Assembly (NCBI GenBank): GCA_963739095.1
Contig: CAVTZF010000001.1
Span: 1 to 64,000, forward strand
From: JACVRW01 sp963739095
GTDB taxonomy: Bacteria > Actinomycetota > Thermoleophilia > Solirubrobacterales > Thermoleophilaceae
DNA length: 64,000 nucleotides
Direction of reading: 5' to 3'
The translations under genes were made by a program, and so were the position numbers. Numbering within the stretch: position 1 is the stretch's first letter; the number at the start of each line of letters is the position of its first letter. Below the pieces are notes generated by a model. It was not told the DNA's origin and searched no databases. It saw only the letters and a program-made list of their open reading frames with translations. Positions 38,954 to 47,625 of this stretch are shown piece after piece.

Positions 38954-39967
38954 ATGAAGCCCATCGAGCTCCCGACACTGAGCCCCGGCGCGGCGCCGGC
39001 GCTCAGCCCTCCCGACCTCACGCGTATGCAGGCCGAGGTGCGTGCGCTCGCGGAGGAGCGCCATGCCGTGATCCTCGCGCACAACTACCAGGTGCCCGAG
39101 GTCCAGGACGTGGCCCACTTCGTGGGGGACTCGCTCGGCCTGTCGCGCAAGGCGGCCGACACCGACGCCGACGTGATCGCGTTCTGCGGCGTCCACTTCA
39201 TGGCGGAGACGGCCTCGATCCTCTCGCCCGGCAAGACCGTCCTGCTGCCCGACCTCGACGCCGGCTGCTCGCTCGCCGACTCGATCACCGCTCCGCAGCT
39301 GCGCGCCTGGAAGGAGAAGCACCCCGGCGCGATCGTCGTCATGTACGTGAACACGACCGCCGAGGTCAAGGCGGAGACCGACTACTGCTGCACCTCCGCC
39401 AACGCCGTCGACGTGGTTCGCCACATCTACGCCGAGCACGGCGACGACACCGAGATCCTGTTCGGCCCCGACATGTGGCTGGGCGCCTTCGTCGAGCGCA
39501 CGATCGGCCGCCGCATGCACGTCTGGGACGGCGAGTGCCACGTGCACGCCGGGATCCGCCCCGCCGACATCGCCGACGTCCGGGCGGCCCACCCGGACGC
39601 CGAGTTCATGATCCACCCGGAGTGCGGCTGCACGACCCAGGTCATGGAGTACGTGGCCGCCGGCGACGTCGATCCTGAGCGCACCCACATGCTCTCGACC
39701 GGCGGGATGCTCCAGTTCGCCCGCGAGTCGGACGCGCGCGAGTTCATCGTCGCCACCGAGACGGGCATGCTGCACCCGCTCGCGAAGGAGAACCCGGGCA
39801 AGGAGTTCATCCCCGCGAACCGCGCGGCGGCGTGCAGGTACATGAAGATGATCACGCTGCCGAAGCTGCGCGACGCCCTGCGCGACCTGCGCCCGGTGGT
39901 GAAGGTCGACCCGGTCCTGGCCGAGCGCGCCCGGGTGCCGATCGACCGCATGGTCGCCATCGGCTGA
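38954..39967 (+). CDS. nadA: Quinolinate synthase A
   Basis: 337 residues. Condenses iminoaspartate with dihydroxyacetone phosphate. Motifs: ILAHNYQVPEVQDVAHFVGDSLGLSRKAAD, IAFCGVHFMAETASILSPGKTVLLPD (first iron-sulfur Cys), YVNTTAEVKAETDYCCTSANAVDVV (second), and IHPECGCTTQVMEY (third), giving the [4Fe-4S] ligands. Ends with ANRAAACRYMKMITL. Divergent from the NrtR-type regulator. Confidence 0.95.
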   Translation: MKPIELPTLSPGAAPALSPPDLTRMQAEVRALAEERHAVILAHNYQVPEVQDVAHFVGDSLGLSRKAADTDADVIAFCGVHFMAETASILSPGKTVLLPDLDAGCSLADSITAPQLRAWKEKHPGAIVVMYVNTTAEVKAETDYCCTSANAVDVVRHIYAEHGDDTEILFGPDMWLGAFVERTIGRRMHVWDGECHVHAGIRPADIADVRAAHPDAEFMIHPECGCTTQVMEYVAAGDVDPERTHMLSTGGMLQFARESDAREFIVATETGMLHPLAKENPGKEFIPANRAAACRYMKMITLPKLRDALRDLRPVVKVDPVLAERARVPIDRMVAIG

Positions 39968-39984
39968 CCTGCCTGCCACCCTGG

Positions 39985-41022
39985 GTGGCCGTGGTACGTG
40001 CCGTCTGCACATCGCTGCTCGCTGCCCTGGCCTGCGCCGGCCCGGCGCTGGGCGCCGAGCCGGACCCGGTCGATCACACGAAGCCGCCCGCCCCCGACGG
40101 CACGCCCATGTGCGCCGATTGGGTGCACGCGCGCTACACGGTCGAGCGTGATGGGCGCAGCTGGCCCACCTGGCACCCGCCCCGCGACCCGCGCTACGGC
40201 TGCGCCTTCGGGCACGAGCACGGCTCGAACCCGCGCGCCTTCGCCTACTTCAAGCGCGCCGGGATGCCGGCCCTCGGGCATATCGGCGCCTACGCGGGCA
40301 GCGAGGAGGCGCATGCCGGCTTCAAGGTCTTCGTCGTCAACCGCGACCGCAAGGGCCTCGCCTGGATGGTCGTGCTCCATCAGGGCTCGGGCTCGCCGCG
40401 GCGCGGCGTCGTGCGCTTCCACTCGCTCGAGACCTGGCTGTTCAGGCGCAACGGCGAGCGGCTGATCGCCCACACCCGGCACATGGCGGACTTCGGCGAA
40501 ACGCTCCCGAACTGCCCGGGGACAAGGCTGCGCGAGAGCATGCGGTTGCTGCCGAGCCCCGCCTGCGAGTCGGTCTACGAGGAGTGGGACACGGCCTTCG
40601 ATGTCGGCGGCGTCTTCCGCGGCCGGCCGGGCTTCGGGATCGACAACGCGATCACCCAGTTCGACGCGAGCGCTCCCGAGCAGGTGATCTTCAACAAGGG
40701 CTTCGCCTGCGGCCCGCACGACCCCGCCGGCTGGGACTCGTACTGCAAGGGCGACAAGCGTGCCGTGCTGCACCCGCGCTGGGTGGTCGAGAACCGCGGC
40801 CCGAGCCGCTTCCGCACCGACGCCTACGGCAGCCGCTCGCCCGCCGGCCTCCTGCAGGTGGTGTCACGCCGCCTGCGGGTCGACCAGTCGGACGAGTGCT
40901 GCGGCGCCGAGAACGCCTTCATCATGGAGCGCCCGAGCGACGGCGGGATCTACCGCGCCGGCCGCGGCCTGAACTCGGCGAACTTCGAGTTCCCGGGGTA
41001 CTGCGTGCTGCGCACGAACTGA
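39985..41022 (+). CDS. Secreted protein of unknown function
   Basis: 345 residues from a GTG (VAVVRAVCTSLLAALACAGPALGAEP), a clear signal peptide. The mature part is Cys-rich (about ten Cys) and rich in His, Trp and Tyr, with CADWVHARYTV, YGCAFGHEHGSNP, HMADFGETLPNC and DECCGAENAFIMERPSDGGIYR. Pairs of Cys suggest disulfides. Similar secreted proteins occur in actinobacteria and sometimes precede cell-wall hydrolases, but I recognise no catalytic motif. It stands between nadA and a convergent membrane-protein gene. Confidence 0.65.
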   Translation: MAVVRAVCTSLLAALACAGPALGAEPDPVDHTKPPAPDGTPMCADWVHARYTVERDGRSWPTWHPPRDPRYGCAFGHEHGSNPRAFAYFKRAGMPALGHIGAYAGSEEAHAGFKVFVVNRDRKGLAWMVVLHQGSGSPRRGVVRFHSLETWLFRRNGERLIAHTRHMADFGETLPNCPGTRLRESMRLLPSPACESVYEEWDTAFDVGGVFRGRPGFGIDNAITQFDASAPEQVIFNKGFACGPHDPAGWDSYCKGDKRAVLHPRWVVENRGPSRFRTDAYGSRSPAGLLQVVSRRLRVDQSDECCGAENAFIMERPSDGGIYRAGRGLNSANFEFPGYCVLRTN

Positions 41023-41040
41023 GGCGCCTGGCCGGTCGCC

Positions 41041-41427
41041 TCAGTTCTTTCTGGCGAACCAGATCACTCCGGTGATGAAGCACAGCGCGAACACGGCGCA
41101 CAGAATGCTGAGCGTGTCGTTGGGATCGCCCTGGGCGACCGTCACCAGCCACCAGCCGGGCAGCAGCCAGGCCATCACGGCGCCGGCGAGCGCGACCGCG
41201 CGCATGTAGAGCGAGCGCACTCGCTCGTCGCCCGTGCCGCTCATCACCTCCAGCACGTTCGACCGCCGGCGGCCGAAGTGCACCACGGCGATGAACGCGG
41301 CCATGATCAGCGCGAACGGCCAGGCTACGCCGAAGCCGTCGACGGCCCAGAAGACCGCCGTGGCGGCGGCGGCGATCAGTGCCATGCCCGCCACCTGCAC
41401 GCTCCAGTTGTTCATCGTGTCGTTCAT
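41041..41427 (-). CDS. Small integral membrane protein (DUF2178-like) of an XRE pair
   Basis: 128 residues, four transmembrane helices (about 10-30, 35-50, 75-95, 105-125). It overlaps the XRE-family gene by 4 bases, matching the widespread actinobacterial module of a ~67-residue HTH protein followed by a ~130-residue membrane protein. Function unknown. Confidence 0.72.
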   Translation of the reverse strand: MNDTMNNWSVQVAGMALIAAAATAVFWAVDGFGVAWPFALIMAAFIAVVHFGRRRSNVLEVMSGTGDERVRSLYMRAVALAGAVMAWLLPGWWLVTVAQGDPNDTLSILCAVFALCFITGVIWFARKN

Positions 41428-41627
41428 CTCGAATCTCCGTTGTCCGAAAACATCTCCTCGACGCTCGACCCGAAATGGCGGGCGAGCGCGATCGCGAGCG
41501 GCAGCGAGGGGAGGTAGCGGCCCTTCTCGATCGCGTTGATCGTCTGGCGCGACACCCCCATCACCTGACCGAGCTCCGCCTGTGAGAGCCCCTGCTCGGT
41601 CCGCCGCCTGCGTACGTCATTGTCCAT
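41424..41627 (-). CDS. XRE-family HTH regulator (67 aa)
   Basis: Nearly the entire protein is one HTH: VRRRRTEQGLSQAELGQVMGVSRQTINAIEKGRYLPSLPLAIALARHFGSSVEEMF. Such small DNA-binding proteins usually repress their own operon. The ATG is 7 bases after a TAACTT -10 box on the minus strand, so the mRNA is probably leaderless, and an inverted repeat covers this -10. Confidence 0.9.
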   Translation of the reverse strand: MDNDVRRRRTEQGLSQAELGQVMGVSRQTINAIEKGRYLPSLPLAIALARHFGSSVEEMFSDNGDSR

Positions 41628-41630
41628 CGC

Positions 41631-41675
41631 TGTAAAGTTAGCTTTACATCAGCCAGATGTCAAGCACGCTTTACA
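41631..41675. promoter_or_regulatory. XRE operator and divergent promoter region
   Basis: TGTAAAG-ttag-CTTTACA (41631-41648) is a perfect 7-bp dyad covering the minus-strand -10 (TAACTT, 41635-41640). The matching -35 is TTGACA on the minus strand (41658-41663, 17-base spacing). A further half-site GCTTTACA is at 41668-41675, near the plus-strand promoter (TAGGCT, 41681-41686). The arrangement allows the XRE protein to control both genes. Confidence 0.7.
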
Positions 41676-41692
41676 TTGGTTAGGCTGCCCGC

Positions 41693-42433
41693 GTGCAGCT
41701 GATCCACCCCGAGCGCCTCCCGACGAGTCCCGAGGAGCTGGCGGCCGGCCTGCGGCTCGCCGCGCTGGCACCGCCCGGGCGGCCCTACCTCGGCCTCAAC
41801 ATGGTCTCGAGCCTGGACGGGAAGGCCACCGTCGACTGGCGCACGCAGGGCCTGTCGAGCGAGCTCGACCGGCGCCTCTTCCACAACCTCCGCACCCAGG
41901 TCGACGCCGTGATGGTGGGGGCGGGCACGGTCCGCCAGGAGCGCTATGGCCGCCTCACGAAGTCGGAGGAGCTGCGCCAGAAGCGCATCGAGGAGGGGCT
42001 CGACGCCGATCCGCTCGCCGTGATCGTCAGCGGCCGCCTCGACCTGCCCGCCGACCTGCCGATCCTGAACGAGCCCGAGCAGCGCGTCGTGATCGCGACC
42101 GGCTCCGACGCGACGCTGCCGGACCTCGGGGCCCAGGTCGAGTACGTCCGCGTGGGCGACGACCTGCCGCGACTGATGGCCTACCTCGACGAGGCTCACG
42201 GCGTTCGCACGGTGCTCTGCGAGGGCGGGCCCACCCTGAACTCTTATCTGTTCGCGGCGGGCCTCGTCGACGAGCTCTTTCTGTCGTTCAGCCCCAAGGT
42301 GGCCGGGGGCGCCGCCGCGCTCACGATCGTGGCCGGCCGCGAGCTCGTCGAACCGGCCGAGCTCGCGCTCGTCTCGGTCGCCGAGGGCGACGGCGATCTT
42401 TTTACGCGCTGGCGCGTGCTGCGCGGCTCCTGA
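41693..42433 (+). CDS. RibD_C-domain reductase (dihydrofolate-reductase-like fold)
   Basis: 246 residues from a GTG 7 bases after TAGGCT. The motifs RPYLGLNMVSSLDGKATVDWRTQGLSSELDRRLFHNLRTQVDAVMVGAGTVRQERYG, LCEGGPTLNSYLFAAGLVDELFLSFSPKVAGG are those of the pyrimidine reductase domain of RibD or stand-alone RibD_C proteins. NADPH-dependent reduction is expected; whether it works in riboflavin synthesis is open, since no rib genes adjoin. Confidence 0.85.
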   Translation: MQLIHPERLPTSPEELAAGLRLAALAPPGRPYLGLNMVSSLDGKATVDWRTQGLSSELDRRLFHNLRTQVDAVMVGAGTVRQERYGRLTKSEELRQKRIEEGLDADPLAVIVSGRLDLPADLPILNEPEQRVVIATGSDATLPDLGAQVEYVRVGDDLPRLMAYLDEAHGVRTVLCEGGPTLNSYLFAAGLVDELFLSFSPKVAGGAAALTIVAGRELVEPAELALVSVAEGDGDLFTRWRVLRGS

Positions 42434-42496
42434 CGCTGCAGAAACGCTTGCAGCCGTCGCGGATGTGCGACCCCGTCGCTACTAATGGGCGTCCTC

Positions 42497-43321
42497 ATGG
42501 CGACTGTTAGAGCACGTCCCGCCGCGGCGGGCGAGGAGCGCCGGCGCGCCCCCGAAACGGAGGTGCCGGTTGTCGAGTTCCGGAATGTGACCAAGGTCTA
42601 CGACGGTGGCTCGGTGGCCGTCGACCAGGTCTCGATGCGGATCGGCCGTGGCGAGTTCGTCTTCCTCGTCGGCCCGACGGGCTGCGGCAAGTCGACCTGT
42701 ATCCGCCTGTTGCAGAAGGAGCTCGAGCCGAGCAAGGGCGAGATTGCGATCGCGGGACGCCAGCTCGACGAGATCCCGCGCAGCCGCCTCCCCTACCTGC
42801 GCCGCAACATCGGCGTCGTCTTCCAGGACTACAAGCTGCTGCCGAACCGGACCGTGTACGACAACGTCGCCTACTCGCTGCAGGTGATCGGCGAGGGCCG
42901 CCAGCAGATCCGCCGCAAGGTGCCGGACATCCTGCGCCTCGTCGGGCTCTCGACGAAGCTCCACAACTTCCCCGACGAGCTGTCGGGCGGCGAGCAGCAG
43001 CGCGTCTCGATCGCGCGCGCGTTCGTCAACCATCCGCCGCTGCTGCTGGCCGACGAGCCGACCGGCAACCTCGATCCCGAGACCTCGATCGGGATCATGC
43101 AGCTGATCTACCGGATCAACCGGACCGGCACGACCGTCATTGTCGCGACGCACGACAAGGAGATGGTCGACAAGATGCGCCGGCGCGTGATCGAGCTGCG
43201 CGAGGGCCGCCTCGTGCGCGACGAGAAGTCCGGCCTCTACCGACCCGACGAGTCGACGACCGAGTTCGCGATCCGGCTGCGCGGCGAGCTGGGCGTGGGT
43301 GTGGAGGGGCACCCCAACTGA
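42497..43321 (+). CDS. ftsE: Cell division ATP-binding protein FtsE
   Basis: 274 residues from ATG 42497 (or ATG 42485, 4 residues more). A 25-residue basic/acidic N-terminal extension precedes the ABC domain. Motifs: LVGPTGCGKSTC (Walker A), VFQDYKLLPNRTVYDNVAYSL with the FtsE-type QDYKLL, LSGGEQQRVSIARAF (signature), LLLADEPTGNLDPETS (Walker B), ATHDKEM (switch His). With FtsX it activates cell-wall hydrolases during division. Confidence 0.95.
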   Translation: MATVRARPAAAGEERRRAPETEVPVVEFRNVTKVYDGGSVAVDQVSMRIGRGEFVFLVGPTGCGKSTCIRLLQKELEPSKGEIAIAGRQLDEIPRSRLPYLRRNIGVVFQDYKLLPNRTVYDNVAYSLQVIGEGRQQIRRKVPDILRLVGLSTKLHNFPDELSGGEQQRVSIARAFVNHPPLLLADEPTGNLDPETSIGIMQLIYRINRTGTTVIVATHDKEMVDKMRRRVIELREGRLVRDEKSGLYRPDESTTEFAIRLRGELGVGVEGHPN

Positions 43322-43325
43322 GCTG

Positions 43326-44216
43326 ATGCGCTTGGGGTTCTTCGTCAGGGAGGCGCTGCGCGGTCTGAGGCGCAGCTCCGCGCCGGCGCTCGCCGCGCTG
43401 CTGACCGTGCTGCTCACCGCACTCGTCCTGGGCGTGTTCATCCCGATCGTGCAGGCCACGACCGGCACCGCCAACGAGGTGCGCGACCGCGTGGCGGTGG
43501 ACGTCTACGTCAAGGAGTCCGCGACCCAGGTCGAGCAGGACGAGCTGAAGCAGGCGCTCGAGGCGACGAGCAACGTCAAGTCCGTCGAGTTCATCTCCAA
43601 GGGCGAGGCGCTCGCGCGCGCCCAGGAGAAGAACCCGAGGGCCTTCAAGGAGGGCGCCGCGCTGCTCGGCTCGAACCCGTTGCCGGCGTCGTTCCGCGTG
43701 CGCCCCGATGACCCCGACCGGCTCGACGAGATCGTGCAGCGGCTGGCGCCCGGCGGGCAGCCCGAGCTCGCCGCCATCGACGAGGTGCGCGACCGCGAGG
43801 AGGACACCGACAAGATCCTCTCCGCGACCGGGCTCGTGAAGGCGCTCACCGCGGGCCTGGCCGTGCTGCTGCTGTTCGCGTCGATCGCGCTGATCGCCAA
43901 CACGATCCGCCTGTCGATCTTCGCCCGCCGTCGCGAGGTCGAGGTCATGAAGCTGGTCGGCGCCACCAACTGGTTCATCCGCTGGCCGTTCGTGATCGAG
44001 GGCATGATCGTCGGCTTCTTCGGCGGCCTGCTCGCGGTGCTGCTGCTGACGATCGCCAAGGAGACCTTTATCGACCCGCTCTCCGAGCGCTTCGAGTTGC
44101 TCGCGGCACCGGAGACGATCGACTTCGGGCTGCTCGTGGTCGTCCTGATGGTCGCCTGCGTCGCGGTCTCGGCGCTGGGCAGCGGGATCACCCTGCGGCG
44201 CTTCCTGCGCGTCTGA
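43326..44216 (+). CDS. ftsX: Cell division protein FtsX
   Basis: 296 residues from ATG 43326. TM1 (about 21-43), a large extracellular loop (about 45-165: VAVDVYVKESATQVEQDEL, NPLPASFRVRPDD), then three TMs in the C-terminal half (SIALIANTIRLSIFARRREVEVMKLVGATNWFIRWPFVIEGM is the FtsX/MacB signature). Gene order ftsE-ftsX is retained with a 4-base gap. The loop would bind a peptidoglycan hydrolase or its regulator. Confidence 0.95.
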   Translation: MRLGFFVREALRGLRRSSAPALAALLTVLLTALVLGVFIPIVQATTGTANEVRDRVAVDVYVKESATQVEQDELKQALEATSNVKSVEFISKGEALARAQEKNPRAFKEGAALLGSNPLPASFRVRPDDPDRLDEIVQRLAPGGQPELAAIDEVRDREEDTDKILSATGLVKALTAGLAVLLLFASIALIANTIRLSIFARRREVEVMKLVGATNWFIRWPFVIEGMIVGFFGGLLAVLLLTIAKETFIDPLSERFELLAAPETIDFGLLVVVLMVACVAVSALGSGITLRRFLRV

Positions 44217-44261
44217 CGCTTTAAGGGAGCTTTCGCGCCCGCGTCTAAGCTGAGCGGTCGC

Positions 44262-45437
44262 ATGAACTCCGTTCGTTCAGCCATCGTCGCCTTCCTGTGC
44301 GCGGTCTTTGCGCTCTTCGTAGGGATCTGGCTCGGCGGCCACCCCGAGCACCTGCCCGGGGCGCTGCAGGACGCGTTCGTGGACGAGGATCGCGCCCTGC
44401 GCGCGGAGGTCATCGACACGATCGAGGACAACTTCTACAAGAAGGTGAGCGACGCGAAGCTGGACGACGCCTCGCTCAAGGGAATCGTCGAGTCGCTCAA
44501 CGACCCGTTCTCCCACTACCTCACGCCCAAGGAGGCGACGCAGTTCAACGAATCGGTGAGCGGCGAGTTCGAGGGCATCGGGATGAACGTCGAGGAGGAT
44601 CGCCGTGGCCTGAAGGTGCTGCGCGTCTTCGAGGGCTCGCCGGCCGAGAAGGCCGGCATCAAGCGCGGCGACTTCATCCTCTCCGTCAACGGGCGCTCGA
44701 TCGCCGGCGTCAACAGCGACGTCGCCACGAGCCGCATCAAGGGCGAGGCCGGCACGACGGTCGAGCTCAGCGTGGTGACGCCGGGCGACGCGGAGCCGCG
44801 CGAGCTCAAGGTGGAGCGCGAGCGGATCGAGGTGCCCGTGGCGAGCGGCAGGATCGTCGAGCGCGACGGCAAGAAGCTAGGCGTCGTCGAGCTCGTGAGC
44901 TTCAGCTCCGGCGCGCACGGGATCCTCCGCGGCGAGATCGACGAGCAGCTGAAGAAGGGCGCCGAGGGAATCATCCTCGACCTGCGCGGCAACGGCGGAG
45001 GTCTCCTGACCGAGGCGCAGCTCGTGTCGAGCATCTTCATCGAGGACGGCGAGATCGTGTCGACGCGCGGCCGCTCGCGGCCGGAGCGCACGCTCGAGGC
45101 CGAGGGCGACGCCATCGACGAGGACATCCCGGTGGTGGTGCTCGTGGACGGCGGCAGCGCCAGCGCCTCGGAGATCGTGACGGGCGCGCTGCGCGACCGT
45201 CACCGCGCCACGGTCGTCGGCACGCGGACCTTCGGCAAGGGGCTCGTGCAGGAGGTCAAGCCACTCTCGAACGGCGGCGTGCTCGACATCACCGTCGCCA
45301 ACTACTACCTGCCGGGCGGCGAGACGATCTCGAAGGCCGGCATCAAGCCCGCGGTGCGGGCGCACGACAACCCGGACACGGACCGCGACGAGGCGCTTCC
45401 CAGGGCGCTGGACACCCTGCTCGAGCAGGCTCGATGA
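44262..45437 (+). CDS. C-terminal processing peptidase (S41 family, CtpA-like)
   Basis: 391 residues. N-terminal membrane anchor (about 5-25), a PDZ domain (about 85-175: FEGIGMNVEEDRRGLKVLRVFEGSPAEKAGIKRGDFIL), and S41 catalytic domain with VVVLVDGGSASASEIVTGALRDRHRATVVGTRTFGKGLVQEV holding the Ser-Lys dyad. Tail-specific protease acting in the envelope. Placed after ftsEX as in many actinobacteria and firmicutes, linking to cell-wall hydrolase turnover. Confidence 0.92.
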   Translation: MNSVRSAIVAFLCAVFALFVGIWLGGHPEHLPGALQDAFVDEDRALRAEVIDTIEDNFYKKVSDAKLDDASLKGIVESLNDPFSHYLTPKEATQFNESVSGEFEGIGMNVEEDRRGLKVLRVFEGSPAEKAGIKRGDFILSVNGRSIAGVNSDVATSRIKGEAGTTVELSVVTPGDAEPRELKVERERIEVPVASGRIVERDGKKLGVVELVSFSSGAHGILRGEIDEQLKKGAEGIILDLRGNGGGLLTEAQLVSSIFIEDGEIVSTRGRSRPERTLEAEGDAIDEDIPVVVLVDGGSASASEIVTGALRDRHRATVVGTRTFGKGLVQEVKPLSNGGVLDITVANYYLPGGETISKAGIKPAVRAHDNPDTDRDEALPRALDTLLEQAR

Positions 45438-47146
45438 GTCCGCCGCTCAGGCGGCTCGACCAGCCGCTGGTGGCCGTGCTCGAGAAGCGCGGCCGCTTCC
45501 TCGTGGCCGAGCCACTGTTCGGGCGCGGGCCGCGCGGAGCGGTGGACCCGCGCGGGGCCGGCACCGGCGACCTCGTGCTGGTGGGCTCGGGGAAGCGCGG
45601 CGCGCGCGTGATCCGCAGGCTCGGCCGGCCGGACCGCGCACGCGACGTGCTCGAGGGCCTGATGCTCGACCGCGGCCTGCATCGCAACTACCCGCGCTCG
45701 GCCGCCGCCGAGGCCGAGCACGCCGCGAGCGAGCCCTACGGTGCCGACGCGCGCGTCGATCTGACCGGCCTGCCGACCTTCACCATCGACCCCGACGACG
45801 CCCGGGACTTCGACGACGCCATCTCGGCGGTCCGCGAGGACGGCGGCCGCATCCGCGTATGGGTGCACATCGCCGACGTGACCGCCTACCTGCGCCCCGG
45901 CGGCCCGCTCGAGGGAGCCGCCTACCGGCGCGGCACGAGCGTCTACGTGCCGGGTGCGGTCGAGCCGATGTTGCCGGAGGTGCTCTCGAACCAGGCGTGC
46001 TCGCTGCGCCCCGGCGAGGAGCGCCTCGCCGTGACCGTCGAGATGGAGATGGACGGCGCCGAGGCGCACAATGTCCGCTTCCACCGCTCGCGCGTGCGTT
46101 CTGACGCCCGGCTCAGCTACCGCGACGTCGACGAGATCTTCGCCGGCCGCGCCCGCGCCGAGGAGCCATGGGCGGCGCCGCTCGAGGCCGCGCGTGAGGT
46201 GTCCGCGGCGCTGCGCGCACGGCGCGATGCGATCGAGCTCGGCTCTCCCGAGCCCGTCTTCGACTTCGACTCCGAGGGTTACGTGACGGGCGTGCGCTAC
46301 GAGGAGCAGACGGAGTCGCACTCGCTGATCGAGCAGCTGATGATCCTCGCCAACGAGCAGGTCGCGGGCTACCTGGCCGATCGCCGGCTGCCCACGCTCT
46401 ACCGCGTCCACGAGCGGCCCGAGCCCACCTCCGTCGCCTTCCTCGCCGAGCAGCTCGCGAGCCTCGATATCCCGACCCCGCCCATCCCCAAGCACATGAC
46501 TCCGCAGCAGGCCGCGGACCTGGCGACCGAGATGTCGCGGATCGTGGCGCGTGAGTCCGGGAGCCGGCGGGCCCACGGCATCCTCGTGCTGCGCTCGCTC
46601 AAGCAGGCCTTCTACTCGCCGCGCAACCTGGGTCACGCGGGGCTCGGGTCGCCGCGCTACACGCACTTCACCTCGCCGATCCGCCGCTACCCCGACGTGA
46701 TCGTGCACCGCGCACTGCTGCAGGGGCTGGGGATCGACAACGCTGCGCTGCCGGCGCACGAATTGGAGGAGGCGGGGGTCGCCACCTCGGCGGCCGAGCG
46801 CGCTGCCATGCAGGTCGAGCGGGCCGCCGACGACGTGTGCCTCGCCTTCCTGCTCGAGCGCGTGCTCTCGGAGGCCGACCCCGTCGAGCCCCCGGCCTTC
46901 GACGGAGAGGTCGTTGGGCTGATCGAGAAGGGCGCCTTCGTGCGCTTCGGTGAGGAGGGCTTCGAAGGCCTGCTGCCAAGCCGGCGACTGCGCGGCTGGT
47001 GGACCCTCAACGACCTCGGTACCGCTCTCGAGGAGGAGGGCAGCGGTCGCCGGCTTCGCTTCGGCGATCCCGTGAAGGTGGTCGTCGACCGGGTCGATAC
47101 GGCGCGCGGGCGTGTGGATCTCTCCCCGGCCGGTGCATACTCGTAG
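45434..47146 (+). CDS. RNase R/RNase II-type exoribonuclease (RNB domain)
   Basis: 570 residues; ATG overlaps the ctpA stop. RNB catalytic motif TIDPDDARDFDDAISAV (about 115-132) with the four Asp, plus RRYPDVIVHRALLQGLG and a C-terminal S1 domain (about 480-570, VVGLIEKGAFVRFGEEGFEGLLP). Only a short N-terminal winged-helix-like region is present; the two cold-shock domains of E. coli RNase R are reduced or missing. 3'-5' exonuclease, degrades structured RNA, and works with SmpB-tmRNA in other bacteria; smpB lies next. Confidence 0.9.
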   Translation: MSPPLRRLDQPLVAVLEKRGRFLVAEPLFGRGPRGAVDPRGAGTGDLVLVGSGKRGARVIRRLGRPDRARDVLEGLMLDRGLHRNYPRSAAAEAEHAASEPYGADARVDLTGLPTFTIDPDDARDFDDAISAVREDGGRIRVWVHIADVTAYLRPGGPLEGAAYRRGTSVYVPGAVEPMLPEVLSNQACSLRPGEERLAVTVEMEMDGAEAHNVRFHRSRVRSDARLSYRDVDEIFAGRARAEEPWAAPLEAAREVSAALRARRDAIELGSPEPVFDFDSEGYVTGVRYEEQTESHSLIEQLMILANEQVAGYLADRRLPTLYRVHERPEPTSVAFLAEQLASLDIPTPPIPKHMTPQQAADLATEMSRIVARESGSRRAHGILVLRSLKQAFYSPRNLGHAGLGSPRYTHFTSPIRRYPDVIVHRALLQGLGIDNAALPAHELEEAGVATSAAERAAMQVERAADDVCLAFLLERVLSEADPVEPPAFDGEVVGLIEKGAFVRFGEEGFEGLLPSRRLRGWWTLNDLGTALEEEGSGRRLRFGDPVKVVVDRVDTARGRVDLSPAGAYS

Positions 47147-47151
47147 GCGCG

Positions 47152-47625
47152 ATGGCCAAGAAGGGAAAGCGAAAGGCGGCGCCCGGCGACGTCGCCACGA
47201 ACCGCCAGGCGGGCTTCCGTTACAACCTGCTCGAGCGGATCGAGGCCGGCATCGTGCTGCAGGGATCCGAGGTCAAATCGATGCGCCAGGGCGGCGTTCA
47301 GATGAAGGACGCCTACGCCGAGGTGCGCGACGGCGAGGTCTGGCTGCACAACATGCACATCGCGCCCTACGGGCCGGCGCGCGACAACCACGACCCGGAG
47401 CGGCCGCGCAAGCTGCTGCTGCACAAGCGCGAGATCGAGCGGCTGATCGGCCAGACCGCCGAGAAGGGCCAGACGCTCGTGCCGACACGCGTCTACTTCA
47501 ACGGCCCGCGCGCGAAGGTCGAGCTCGCCCTGGCGAAGGGCAAGGACACCTACGACAAGCGCCGGGCGATCAAGGACCGCGACACGAAGCGCGAGATCGA
47601 GCGGGCGCTGTCGGAACGGTATTAA
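47152..47625 (+). CDS. smpB: SsrA-binding protein SmpB
   Basis: 157 residues. Typical: NRQAGFRYNLLERIEAGIVLQGSEVKSMRQGGVQMKDAYAEVRDGEVWLHNMHIAPY, then DPERPRKLLLHKREIERLIGQTAEKGQTLVPTRVYFNGPRAKVELALAKGKDTYDKR with the basic C-terminal tail that enters the mRNA channel. Trans-translation partner of the tmRNA encoded at 52385-52758. Starts 5 bases after the RNase gene. Confidence 0.97.
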   Translation: MAKKGKRKAAPGDVATNRQAGFRYNLLERIEAGIVLQGSEVKSMRQGGVQMKDAYAEVRDGEVWLHNMHIAPYGPARDNHDPERPRKLLLHKREIERLIGQTAEKGQTLVPTRVYFNGPRAKVELALAKGKDTYDKRRAIKDRDTKREIERALSERY

